DNA from: Tenacibaculum discolor
GTDB taxonomy: Bacteria > Bacteroidota > Bacteroidia > Flavobacteriales > Flavobacteriaceae
Length of the DNA stretch: 64,000 nucleotides
Reading direction: 5' to 3'
Assembly: GCF_003664185.1 (NCBI RefSeq)
Contig: NZ_RCCS01000009.1
Location: 62,001 to 126,000 of the forward strand
Shown one piece after another: positions 17,872 to 25,920 of this stretch. A model generated the notes under the pieces. The model saw nothing but the letters and a program-made list of their open reading frames with translations, was not told the DNA's origin and made no database searches. Both the position numbers and the translations under genes were made by a program. Each line of letters opens with the position of its first letter. Within the stretch, counting starts at the first letter, position 1.

Positions 17872-18657
17872 TTAATTTTGTATTGTTTCTCTTTCTCCTT
17901 CTTGTTGAACTACTACACGTAACTTGAGTTTATGTTCGCTACTAGTTACCTTAAAATCTTTTATAATATCGTTTTCTATAACCTTGTCTTTGTATACAAA
18001 ATCTTTGGTGTGGTTACTTAAATCGATATCTATTGTTTGTCCTATAGCATTTTCTGTTTTTAATACTAAGTACACTTCTTCTCCGGTATTTACTTCTGCT
18101 TGTTTGTTACCTTCAAGGTCGGTATAATAACAGGTAAAACGTGGTGTTGTATCTTCTTTAGCTTTGTATGGTGCAGTTTCTTTTATTGGTATAAAACTTT
18201 CTTGCCAGTGTTTTATATAGCGTGTGGTACTTTTTTTACTCCAGCTAGAGTTGTTAAAAAATCGGTAGTCTTGCATAGCAGGTGATATGGTTAAAGTAAC
18301 CTGCATACCTGATTGATTACAAAATTTTTCGTGATAATTTATTAGAGTAGCATCTTTAAAACTGTATTCAAAGATTTCTAATCCGTCAAAATCATCTTGA
18401 TAAAAAACAACTTTTCCTTCTCTTAACTGATATAAGTTAAAGGGATATGATACTTTTTTGTTTTCGGTTCTATCGGCAATAATCCACTCTAAAAAACTAT
18501 CGTCATACATTTGTGATTCAAATGTAACCGAGATGGTTCCTCCCATTAAGGCAGAGGTAGGTTTTCCGTTCCAATCAATAAGTCGATCGTAATTTAAATT
18601 TGTATTGAAAAGTTCTCGCTCTTCTCCACATACAAATAGCTTTGCTTTAACATTCAT
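17872..18657 (-). CDS. Extended Hcp/TssD with C-terminal adaptor-like domain
   Basis: The first ~130 residues resemble TssD: FVCGEERELFNTNLNYDR, a Gly-Lys-Pro-Thr-Ser turn, Gly-Gly-Thr-Ile-Ser-Val-Thr-Phe-Glu-Ser, and FEYSFKDATLINYHEKF. The remaining 130 residues contain NTGEEVYLVLKTENAIGQT, the same pattern found in the two cell-wall effectors encoded just downstream. This is an 'evolved Hcp'-like arrangement in which the extension may carry or dock effectors. It lies directly between tssR and the peptidase effector gene. The tube domain is divergent from the main TssD at 11083. Confidence 0.72.
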   Translation of the reverse strand: MNVKAKLFVCGEERELFNTNLNYDRLIDWNGKPTSALMGGTISVTFESQMYDDSFLEWIIADRTENKKVSYPFNLYQLREGKVVFYQDDFDGLEIFEYSFKDATLINYHEKFCNQSGMQVTLTISPAMQDYRFFNNSSWSKKSTTRYIKHWQESFIPIKETAPYKAKEDTTPRFTCYYTDLEGNKQAEVNTGEEVYLVLKTENAIGQTIDIDLSNHTKDFVYKDKVIENDIIKDFKVTSSEHKLKLRVVVQQEGERETIQN

Positions 18658-18693
18658 TTTTAGGCAATTTTCGGGGTTCTTCCTAACTATTAA

Positions 18694-21018
18694 CTAGGGC
18701 AATAGTTCTAAAGGTATAAAGTACACTTCACTCTTATAACCTTCTTCTACTTTTTGCAACTTATTTTTTAAAAATAATTCCTCTAATTTATCTATTTTTT
18801 CATATTGTTGAAAATAAAATTTCTCAAAACCGTTTTTTCCTACTCTTTTTCTTGGCAGTTTATGTATTCGTAAACAATAATAACCTTCGTGATTTAGAGG
18901 GATTCCTGATTTAAAGTAAAATAGGTCGGCAATTGTTGCTTTTCTACTTAAAACATATCTATACGCTGCTTTGTTTAATATTTTTATTTGTTTTTGGTAA
19001 AGGCGTTTTATTACTCTTCGTTTTTTTCTCGTAATTGGTTTCGCCATTTGAGGAAATGTACTACGGTAATTTTCTATCAACTCTATAATTTCATCCTTAT
19101 CAAAAACATATCCTTTTTTAATAATACTATCGTTAAGTAATGATACTTTTTGGTATAACACTTCGTGTAAGTTGTTTCTACTTAACTGAAAGAGTCGTAA
19201 ACTATCCGTATTTAACTCTTTATACCTTGTTTTTATCGTAGCACTTGGTTCACTTCTTAAAACTCCTAGTTTTTTGTTGAAGTAATTTAACGAGGATATA
19301 AGTTTATCATTGGTTAAAACAGACCTTTTTAAAACAGTATCTATCGCTTTTTCTAAAGATAAAGGAGTTAAGGAACTTTCTATCCTTGGAAAAACAACCC
19401 CTCCGTTAAACAAACTATTATCTGGTGCATCATACACATAGATATTATCTTCGTCTGCAGGTACTTTTTTAAGTATATTATTTTCTACAATGATTTCATT
19501 ATCTACAATAAAATTCTTGATAAATTCATTATAAAATTTCCCTGTTTTATACAAAAACTCTTTACTTCCTAATATATAATTTTGAGACCTTACACTTTTG
19601 TTATTGTCTAATTGAGCAAAAATAATTTTAGGTGATTTTTTAGCTATTTTTTCAAAAAAAGCATCTTTTTGCCTTTTAATATCATTTGTACTCTCTTTAC
19701 TTGAAGCTATGATAAAGAAGTTGTTTTCGAAACGCTTTTTTTCACCTGAAAAATTATCTATTGCATAATTAACTGCCTTTGGAATAGACATTGTTTTTTC
19801 TGTGTATTCTACAGCTAAATTATTTTGATTGCTTTCTATAAAAGACTCTACAAAACTAATCCATTCTGAAAAGGAACTTGTTTTTTCTAATATCGCTGTT
19901 CCCTTTTTGTCCACTAATATTGCTGAAAAACTGTATTTAGTTTCAGTAGGTTCTTGAAATAAGGTTATGTATAAACTTTGTAAAGAGTTTAGTATTTTTT
20001 TTAGATGCTCGCTTTCTTCGTTTTTAGAAATAAAGTGGAAGTTTACTACTTTAGATTCCTCTTTCATAAACTTTATTTCTTTTGTATAAAAACTGTTTCC
20101 TTTTACATTGATAAGTTTATTTTTATCATGGTTCCAAACATGTACTGGAGCTATTAAATCTTTAGTAACATCTATTTTCAAATTTTTATATCCTGTATAT
20201 ACATATTTTGACAATACATCTTCACCTGTAAGTTGAATTGTATCTTTATTACTAACAGCTAATAAACTATCAGTGTTGTTTACAACGTACACTTGATTTT
20301 GCCCTATACGAGTAATTAAATTTGATGGTATCCAACCTACTGTTTGAGAAACGGAATCTTTTAAAGTAGGCTTATCAGAAACAAATACTGCTTTTCCTTT
20401 TTCATCATACTTATAAGGATATACTATTTGATTGGATACTAACTTCTTATTAGACTTTGTTCTAAAAAAAGGATCTTTAAACACGTTTACAGAATCTACT
20501 TCCATATAAGGTTTTAAGTCAAAAAGCCTTAACGTTTTATCAGTACCTACTTTGTATTTTATTGGCTTATTGTTACAGGTTTCTATAAAAGAGTGATTGT
20601 ACTCTATAACATTATTTGCAGGTATCCAGCCTAAATATTCTACTTGCTCTGCATCTTTAAAGTTAAACTTATCTCCATAAAACATCGAGAATAAACCTTT
20701 AGGTTTACCTATTTGATCTGGATTAGCTACTACAACTTCATACGAATTTTCTTTTTCATCAATCACATACAACGGAGTTAGCAATCCTTTTTTCTTAAAC
20801 TTTTCTTGAATGTATGGGCCTTTATAAAAAGAATTGTTTTCTCTATCTGAAAAAACCATTTTTAACGAGGCATCGTGCTTTGTTTTTACTTTTTTAAGAT
20901 AGTTAAACCTATTTGCTTTTACTTCTTTTACTTTTTCATATTTTCCTATGGTTTGTGATATGATAGGAAAGGAATATAGCGACAGAAAAAAAATAAAAAG
21001 TGTTATTTTTTTTTGCAT
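18694..21018 (-). CDS. tssR: T6SS membrane-complex protein TssR
   Basis: The start is taken at 21018 (MQKKITLF), two bases after the stop of the upstream gene, giving a signal peptide that ends near Ile-Ile-Ser-Gln. An upstream extension would overlap that gene. The mature protein (~750 residues) has N-terminal SH3-like stretches with twin LGWIPANN / VGWIPSNL motifs, a middle domain rich in Ser/Lys, and a C-terminal helical, Arg/Lys-rich part. Size, signal and position match TssR, the exported component of the Bacteroidota-specific TssNQOPR membrane complex that replaces TssJLM. Confidence 0.8.
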   Translation of the reverse strand: MQKKITLFIFFLSLYSFPIISQTIGKYEKVKEVKANRFNYLKKVKTKHDASLKMVFSDRENNSFYKGPYIQEKFKKKGLLTPLYVIDEKENSYEVVVANPDQIGKPKGLFSMFYGDKFNFKDAEQVEYLGWIPANNVIEYNHSFIETCNNKPIKYKVGTDKTLRLFDLKPYMEVDSVNVFKDPFFRTKSNKKLVSNQIVYPYKYDEKGKAVFVSDKPTLKDSVSQTVGWIPSNLITRIGQNQVYVVNNTDSLLAVSNKDTIQLTGEDVLSKYVYTGYKNLKIDVTKDLIAPVHVWNHDKNKLINVKGNSFYTKEIKFMKEESKVVNFHFISKNEESEHLKKILNSLQSLYITLFQEPTETKYSFSAILVDKKGTAILEKTSSFSEWISFVESFIESNQNNLAVEYTEKTMSIPKAVNYAIDNFSGEKKRFENNFFIIASSKESTNDIKRQKDAFFEKIAKKSPKIIFAQLDNNKSVRSQNYILGSKEFLYKTGKFYNEFIKNFIVDNEIIVENNILKKVPADEDNIYVYDAPDNSLFNGGVVFPRIESSLTPLSLEKAIDTVLKRSVLTNDKLISSLNYFNKKLGVLRSEPSATIKTRYKELNTDSLRLFQLSRNNLHEVLYQKVSLLNDSIIKKGYVFDKDEIIELIENYRSTFPQMAKPITRKKRRVIKRLYQKQIKILNKAAYRYVLSRKATIADLFYFKSGIPLNHEGYYCLRIHKLPRKRVGKNGFEKFYFQQYEKIDKLEELFLKNKLQKVEEGYKSEVYFIPLELLP

Positions 21019-21020
21019 TA

Positions 21021-21953
21021 TTATCTTAGTAAACTTTGTGTTACATTTAATCTTTTGAAACATTTAATTGTATCTATTTCAACTTTATTAATTATTATTT
21101 TGCTTCTTTTTTTATTTTCTAGATAGTGTAAACCTTGACAATAACTAAAGAAGTCATTATACCTTCCTCCATTAACAATTACAAGTATGTCTTCAGCTTG
21201 ATTACATGTGTAATTATTCTTTATATAATTTAAGTTCTTATAAAAAGTTCCCCGATCGGTAACTTTACTATCGGCTATTGCTTGAAGTCTTTTTCTAATG
21301 TCATTTTGGACAACCCCTAAAGAATCTACTTTTTCTAATTCTTCAACTTTTTCAAATCTTGGTAAAATTCTTATGTTATGATATATGGGGTATTTTAATG
21401 TGTTTGTTTGAAGTTTTACTCTGTAATCTCCTGGTTTGCTGTACCTATAAATAACTTGTTCTTCATAAGCATCAACAGTTCCTGTTTCTCCAAACTCCCA
21501 ATACCAAGTATTTATTCCCTTTCCTTCGGTAAAAAACACTAATTCTTCACCTACATACCCCTCATCTACACCATGTAAGGTTACCAAAGAATCTCTTGGC
21601 GACAATTTCGGCAAGGAAACTACTCCTATTTGTTTTGATACTGTGAACTTATCGTTTATTTTAATCGAAACAAGGTATTTTCCTTCCTTACGATATTTAT
21701 AGTCAATATTACCTCGTTTCATGATAGAATCTCCATTCCCCATGTGCCATACTACTTTTCTCCCCTCAACTAAACTGGTATCGTTTAGAAGGAAAAACAA
21801 TTTTTCTCCAACTTCAAATTGATAATTACTATTAGACTCAGATACATAAAAATCTAAGTTACTAAGTCTTGATTTGTAGGGTGCAAATATTGCTAGTATA
21901 AGTACTAATAGAGCTATAAAAATTAAAGCTGATAATTTAAATTTATTAGACAT
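21021..21953 (-). CDS. tssP: PKD-domain membrane-anchored protein, probable TssP
   Basis: A 310-residue protein with one N-terminal membrane anchor (about residues 8-26). Two PKD-like repeats follow, with the motifs VVWHMGNGDS...YRKEGKYLVSI and WYWEFGETG...YRYSKPGDYRVKL. A Cys-containing C-terminal domain has YFSYCQGLHYLEN-like helices. It lies between the TssO-like genes and tssR, the place of TssP in the tssNQOPR set. The TssP label rests on position, size and PKD domains; the periplasmic PKD part would bridge toward the outer membrane. Confidence 0.65.
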   Translation of the reverse strand: MSNKFKLSALIFIALLVLILAIFAPYKSRLSNLDFYVSESNSNYQFEVGEKLFFLLNDTSLVEGRKVVWHMGNGDSIMKRGNIDYKYRKEGKYLVSIKINDKFTVSKQIGVVSLPKLSPRDSLVTLHGVDEGYVGEELVFFTEGKGINTWYWEFGETGTVDAYEEQVIYRYSKPGDYRVKLQTNTLKYPIYHNIRILPRFEKVEELEKVDSLGVVQNDIRKRLQAIADSKVTDRGTFYKNLNYIKNNYTCNQAEDILVIVNGGRYNDFFSYCQGLHYLENKKRSKIIINKVEIDTIKCFKRLNVTQSLLR

Positions 21954-21963
21954 ACTCTTATAT

Positions 21964-22410
21964 TTAAATGTTAGCTTTACATTCTTCTAAATTCTCTTTC
22001 AAAACTTTATTATTTCTTTTTAAAGCATTGTATTCTTCACTCAAATCGAAAAACATTTTAAGCGTTTTTGATGATTGAACTCCAAAAATGTATCGGTTAT
22101 TCATATCGTTATCTCTATAGATTTTTTTGTATAGTTGGATTTCTTTATCTAATTCATCTAGTACCTGGATTTGAATAACATCAAAAGGTATTTCCTGAAT
22201 TTTTTTATGTGTTTTCTTTATTCTTTTCGTATAGTCCTCTTGAACATCAAAAATTTCTTCTGAAGCATCAATACTATTTAATAACTCTTTACTTTCTACT
22301 ACAGGTACTTTAAAAATAAATTTAGTTAGTATTATAAATACCACTGTAGAGATTATTATAAACAGAAGAGAAAATCTTATTTTTTCCCAAAAAATTTCGT
22401 GTTTATCCAT
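21964..22410 (-). CDS. Single-pass T6SS membrane protein, TssO/TssQ-like
   Basis: A 148-residue protein with a short cytoplasmic start (MDKHEIFWEKIRF), one transmembrane helix (about residues 13-33) and a periplasmic helical domain ending in a coiled-coil-like segment (YNALKRNNKVLKENLEECK). Architecture and length match the preceding TssO-like protein, suggesting that the two form a hetero- or homo-oligomer or arose by duplication. In the published Bacteroidota order this slot is TssO or TssQ; I cannot tell which from sequence. Confidence 0.6.
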   Translation of the reverse strand: MDKHEIFWEKIRFSLLFIIISTVVFIILTKFIFKVPVVESKELLNSIDASEEIFDVQEDYTKRIKKTHKKIQEIPFDVIQIQVLDELDKEIQLYKKIYRDNDMNNRYIFGVQSSKTLKMFFDLSEEYNALKRNNKVLKENLEECKANI

Positions 22411-22413
22411 AGC

Positions 22414-22911
22414 TTAATCTTTGTTTAAATCTTTATTTAAGTCTTTATACTTTTCTCTACATTTTTCTAACTGTTCCTTGTTAGCTTCCCTCGTATTAAC
22501 CTCCTTATTATAGCTTTCAAGAAGTGATTGAATATTTCTTATCTCCGATAAAAACTCACCGTAAATTTTATAGTAGTTATTTTCTTTTTTTGTACTATCA
22601 ATACTTTGTCTTATCTCAACCCTAGTATTGGTAATAATCTTTTGCATTTGCCTATACTCCCCTATATTTCTTCGTTTATTTTTTAAGCTGTATAAATTTT
22701 TAAAAAGTTCTTCCATTTTAAAATTTAACATTGCTTGCTTTTTAAAAACTTCATTATAGTGAGATTGTTTACTTTCAATTAAAACAACTCCTTTTTCTGC
22801 AATAATTAAAGTGACATATAAACAGAAAAATACAACTACTGCTGTTAAAGAGAATGACGCAAAAAATTTAAGAATTTGTTTTTTTCTTTCTTTGTGATTT
22901 AAAGCCTTCAT
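22414..22911 (-). CDS. tssO: T6SS membrane protein TssO
   Basis: A 165-residue protein that begins MKALNHKERKKQILKF, close to the Lys-x-Leu-Asn-x-x-Glu-Arg start I associate with TssO. It has one transmembrane helix (about residues 17-40) and a long helical periplasmic tail with heptad character, ending in a Lys/Asn-rich stretch that includes a repeated DLNK. TssO belongs to the Bacteroidota T6SS membrane complex. The gene starts 12 bases after tssK and ends three bases before the next TssO-like gene. Confidence 0.7.
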   Translation of the reverse strand: MKALNHKERKKQILKFFASFSLTAVVVFFCLYVTLIIAEKGVVLIESKQSHYNEVFKKQAMLNFKMEELFKNLYSLKNKRRNIGEYRQMQKIITNTRVEIRQSIDSTKKENNYYKIYGEFLSEIRNIQSLLESYNKEVNTREANKEQLEKCREKYKDLNKDLNKD

Positions 22912-22923
22912 AAGGAATTTGTA

Positions 22924-24093
22924 TTAATCAATTATACTCCAAGTACTATTTTTACCTCTATTTCTATTGAACTGTGAACCTGACTCTTCGTTAATTACGA
23001 TATTATCTTTTCTTTGTCCTATATACTCTAGTTCACTCATCTTTTTAAACACACGCTCTAACATAGCCACAAACCTATTTAACACATCAAAGGTTTCTGC
23101 TATTTCTATATGATTATACTTAACATTTACAGCATCTACTATAGCATCTAGAAAGTCTGAAGGTTTAATATCTGTCCATTGATAGTAATATTGTAATAAT
23201 TGCTCTTTTTCTTTATCATCCATTATACTTAGACAAATAGAAAGTTTGTTTGCTAATACAACTAACCTATCTACTAAATACATAGGAGATCTACTTACCG
23301 AAATGTTCTCTAAGTTAAAGATGTTGTCACTATAATACTCTTGTAGTTTTGCACAGATAGAAAAAGTATTAGCTACTAATTTGTTACTGTTTTTTTGCCC
23401 ATTATTCTTTTTAAATATTTTGATAGAATAGTTTTTAGACTTAATAAGAACCTGTAACAACCCTTTACTAAAACCTTCTAATCTTTCATTTGAAGATAAA
23501 TTAACTACTGGGGGTACATATCCTTCGTCTATTGAAAACAATCCATTAATCCACAGAACTTTTCCTACAACTAAAAAGTGTTCTTTTAAAAAACTTGTAT
23601 TAATTTTTGAAACAGGAAGTGTATGTAGCTCTAATTTTGGTAAAACATTAGGGTGGTGTAGTGGTACAACCTCAGGATCTGGAACACCTACTGGCAAATA
23701 CTCGAAAGGTGATAAAGATAGAATTATATAAAACTCTTCGCTTTCTGTTTTATCAAAATCAGATGTTTTTAAAGTTACATAAGGTGAGTTTCCTCCATAC
23801 AAATCACGATGATACATGATTCTATATCCTTTTTCTGTAATTGCATTACATGACTTAAGTTTTATTACTAAAGAATTATCTCCATCACTTAAAACATCTA
23901 ATTGTAGGTTATCAAAATCAGCTCCACCTTCTATTAAACCATACTCATAATTTTTAAGAGAAACAGAGTTATAATCTTTTATAGTTTCAATTGTATTGTT
24001 ATAATTTTTAAAAAAATGCTCAGCAGATATTTTTACTCCGTCAGTCCAATTTATTGGTAAATAATTCATTTTATTATTTTTCTTATTCATCAT
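22924..24093 (-). CDS. tssK: T6SS baseplate protein TssK
   Basis: A 389-residue protein. The N-terminus, INWTDGVKISAEHFF, matches the TssK shell-domain opening (Trp-x-x-Gly-x-x-x-x-x-x-His-Phe). The PVGVPDPEVVPLHHPN and helical C-terminal regions also fit the family. Two adjacent ATG codons at 24093 and 24090 are possible starts, the first overlapping the end of tssN by 11 bases; a TTG one codon earlier is less likely. TssK links the TssFGE wedge to the membrane complex, here probably through TssN. Confidence 0.88.
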   Translation of the reverse strand: MMNKKNNKMNYLPINWTDGVKISAEHFFKNYNNTIETIKDYNSVSLKNYEYGLIEGGADFDNLQLDVLSDGDNSLVIKLKSCNAITEKGYRIMYHRDLYGGNSPYVTLKTSDFDKTESEEFYIILSLSPFEYLPVGVPDPEVVPLHHPNVLPKLELHTLPVSKINTSFLKEHFLVVGKVLWINGLFSIDEGYVPPVVNLSSNERLEGFSKGLLQVLIKSKNYSIKIFKKNNGQKNSNKLVANTFSICAKLQEYYSDNIFNLENISVSRSPMYLVDRLVVLANKLSICLSIMDDKEKEQLLQYYYQWTDIKPSDFLDAIVDAVNVKYNHIEIAETFDVLNRFVAMLERVFKKMSELEYIGQRKDNIVINEESGSQFNRNRGKNSTWSIID

Positions 24094-24961
24094 CAATAGT
24101 ATTTAATGCAGTTCTTCTTATGTATATAGTTTGTTTATTTCTAATTCTATTAAATTTTCCATCTTTTTCAGCATCTAAAACTTTTGTAAACAAAGGGAAG
24201 TTGAACCACTTATTGGTATAAAATATCCAACCAATAGGTTCTCCGTCTAAATAGGTATCAATCATTCTATCAGGGAATCTAAAATTTTGATCTTCAATAA
24301 AACGGTTAAACCACATACCTACTGATACTTCCATTGGTAACTTTACCGAAAAAGAACTATAGTTTTTATCATCAGGATTTCTTTTAATTTTTACTGTAAC
24401 TTGTATTAGTTTAAAAACATCTACATTATCCCAATACATGTCTGTAGCTCCATTGTCTGAAACATTCCAAGCTTTATAAAATGGCTTTGATATGTTTAAG
24501 AAGTAGCCTAAAGACATCGTGTATAACAAGGGTAATACAAACCAAATTATTGACAACATAGCCCAAAGTGCATAAGGGAGGTTACTTATTTTTTCGAAGA
24601 TTAAATAATACAACCACGCAGAAAGTACCATTACTATAAAAGCAAAAAATAGTGTATGAAATTTATTATCTAAACCTATAGACTTATAAAACTTCGTGTT
24701 TTGAAAAAGCATAAAAAACACACCCACAAAAAGATAACATAAAACCGTAAGAATTAGTCCCAACCATACAAACTCATATTTTAACAGGCTTATAAAAACT
24801 GGTGCTATTAAAATAAGAGTAAGTAACAAAACTAAAACAATTGCCTTTTTTATGTTAAAGGATTTTTTAGCTTTTACTATATTATTTAACACCATTAAAG
24901 ATATAATGGCTATTAAAGGTGCTAAAAGAAATTTTAAAAAATATACTATTATTATGTTCAT
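24083..24961 (-). CDS. tssN: T6SS inner-membrane protein TssN
   Basis: A 292-residue protein with about five transmembrane helices in the first 165 residues and a soluble C-terminal domain of ~125 residues that includes WDNVDVFKLIQVTVKIKR and PLFTKVLDAEKDGKF. This layout, and the place between tssG and tssK, identify TssN, the Bacteroidota-specific protein reported to connect the membrane complex to the baseplate. It starts 14 bases after tssG and its end overlaps tssK. Confidence 0.85.
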   Translation of the reverse strand: MNIIIVYFLKFLLAPLIAIISLMVLNNIVKAKKSFNIKKAIVLVLLLTLILIAPVFISLLKYEFVWLGLILTVLCYLFVGVFFMLFQNTKFYKSIGLDNKFHTLFFAFIVMVLSAWLYYLIFEKISNLPYALWAMLSIIWFVLPLLYTMSLGYFLNISKPFYKAWNVSDNGATDMYWDNVDVFKLIQVTVKIKRNPDDKNYSSFSVKLPMEVSVGMWFNRFIEDQNFRFPDRMIDTYLDGEPIGWIFYTNKWFNFPLFTKVLDAEKDGKFNRIRNKQTIYIRRTALNTIDDE

Positions 24962-24975
24962 AACTTTTTCTTTTC

Positions 24976-25920
24976 TTATTTAGTTAAATATGAGTCATAC
25001 CCCAAAAACCTTTCTGACAAAACAAAAGATTGATCAGAATTCGTTTGATAAGTGATATGAATTTTTCTTGAGGAAATTAGAAAGAAGCTCAGAACTTCTT
25101 TTATTTGTAATACACTTTTTTCTAAAACCTTAAAGTTTTCAACTTCTTTTTCTAACACTACTACTACCTTTACATCATCTATCTCACTGTAAAGCTTTCC
25201 ACTTAAACCTAAATCAACTCCTAAAATAGCATCTCCTAAACTTAAAAAAGGAGATTCATTGATAACGCAAGGTACATAGCTAAGTTTTACTTTTAAGCCT
25301 AAAACTACTTGTATTAATTTTTCTAACTCTACTAAGTTTTCCTTAAAAAACTCTGACTTACATAAATTAAGAAATAGTTTATACAAAGATTGATCAGAAA
25401 TCTGTAAATCAGAACCTATAATTTCCTTGAAAATATTTAATAGGTTTTGTTTTGATTTTTTATCTGAGAAAAAGTTCAAGCTTCTATTATTAATCCTAAC
25501 TCTTTCTTTAAAAATTTCAGTATCAAAAAGAGTAAAGAAGTTAATGTCTCCTTTTTCTTTTTCTCTATTTCTACGAATGGTATCAACCACTTCTTTTTTG
25601 TTATCCGAATTAACCCCTAAAGAGAGAGGATAGAACAAAATTTCTGGCAGTTGATGATATATACTGTTTCTACTTAAGTTGACAACTAAGTTTTCTTCAA
25701 AACCAGTATCTTTAGCTATAAAGTTTGAATCGACAGATAAAACATCTTTAGACTGAGCTCTACTATTCATACCATGATTTCTCACAATTAGTGTCTCAGA
25801 AACATCTTTATCTAGTAAAAACTCTAATTCTTCTACAAAAACTTCTCCAATAAAGTTAGATGCCATATTACGAACAAGATCGTCAACAACAACATCATTT
25901 TCTTTTACACTAGCTCCCAT
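24976..25920 (-). CDS. tssG: T6SS baseplate wedge protein TssG
   Basis: A 314-residue protein. The C-terminal half contains FLSLGDAILGVDLGLSGK, the Leu-Gly...Ala-x-Leu-Gly pattern of TssG. The N-terminal half is divergent and acidic (MGASVKENDVVVDDLVRN). It overlaps the end of clpV by 16 bases and precedes tssN, consistent with a single translationally coupled operon. TssG binds TssF to form the wedge around VgrG. Confidence 0.75.
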   Translation of the reverse strand: MGASVKENDVVVDDLVRNMASNFIGEVFVEELEFLLDKDVSETLIVRNHGMNSRAQSKDVLSVDSNFIAKDTGFEENLVVNLSRNSIYHQLPEILFYPLSLGVNSDNKKEVVDTIRRNREKEKGDINFFTLFDTEIFKERVRINNRSLNFFSDKKSKQNLLNIFKEIIGSDLQISDQSLYKLFLNLCKSEFFKENLVELEKLIQVVLGLKVKLSYVPCVINESPFLSLGDAILGVDLGLSGKLYSEIDDVKVVVVLEKEVENFKVLEKSVLQIKEVLSFFLISSRKIHITYQTNSDQSFVLSERFLGYDSYLTK

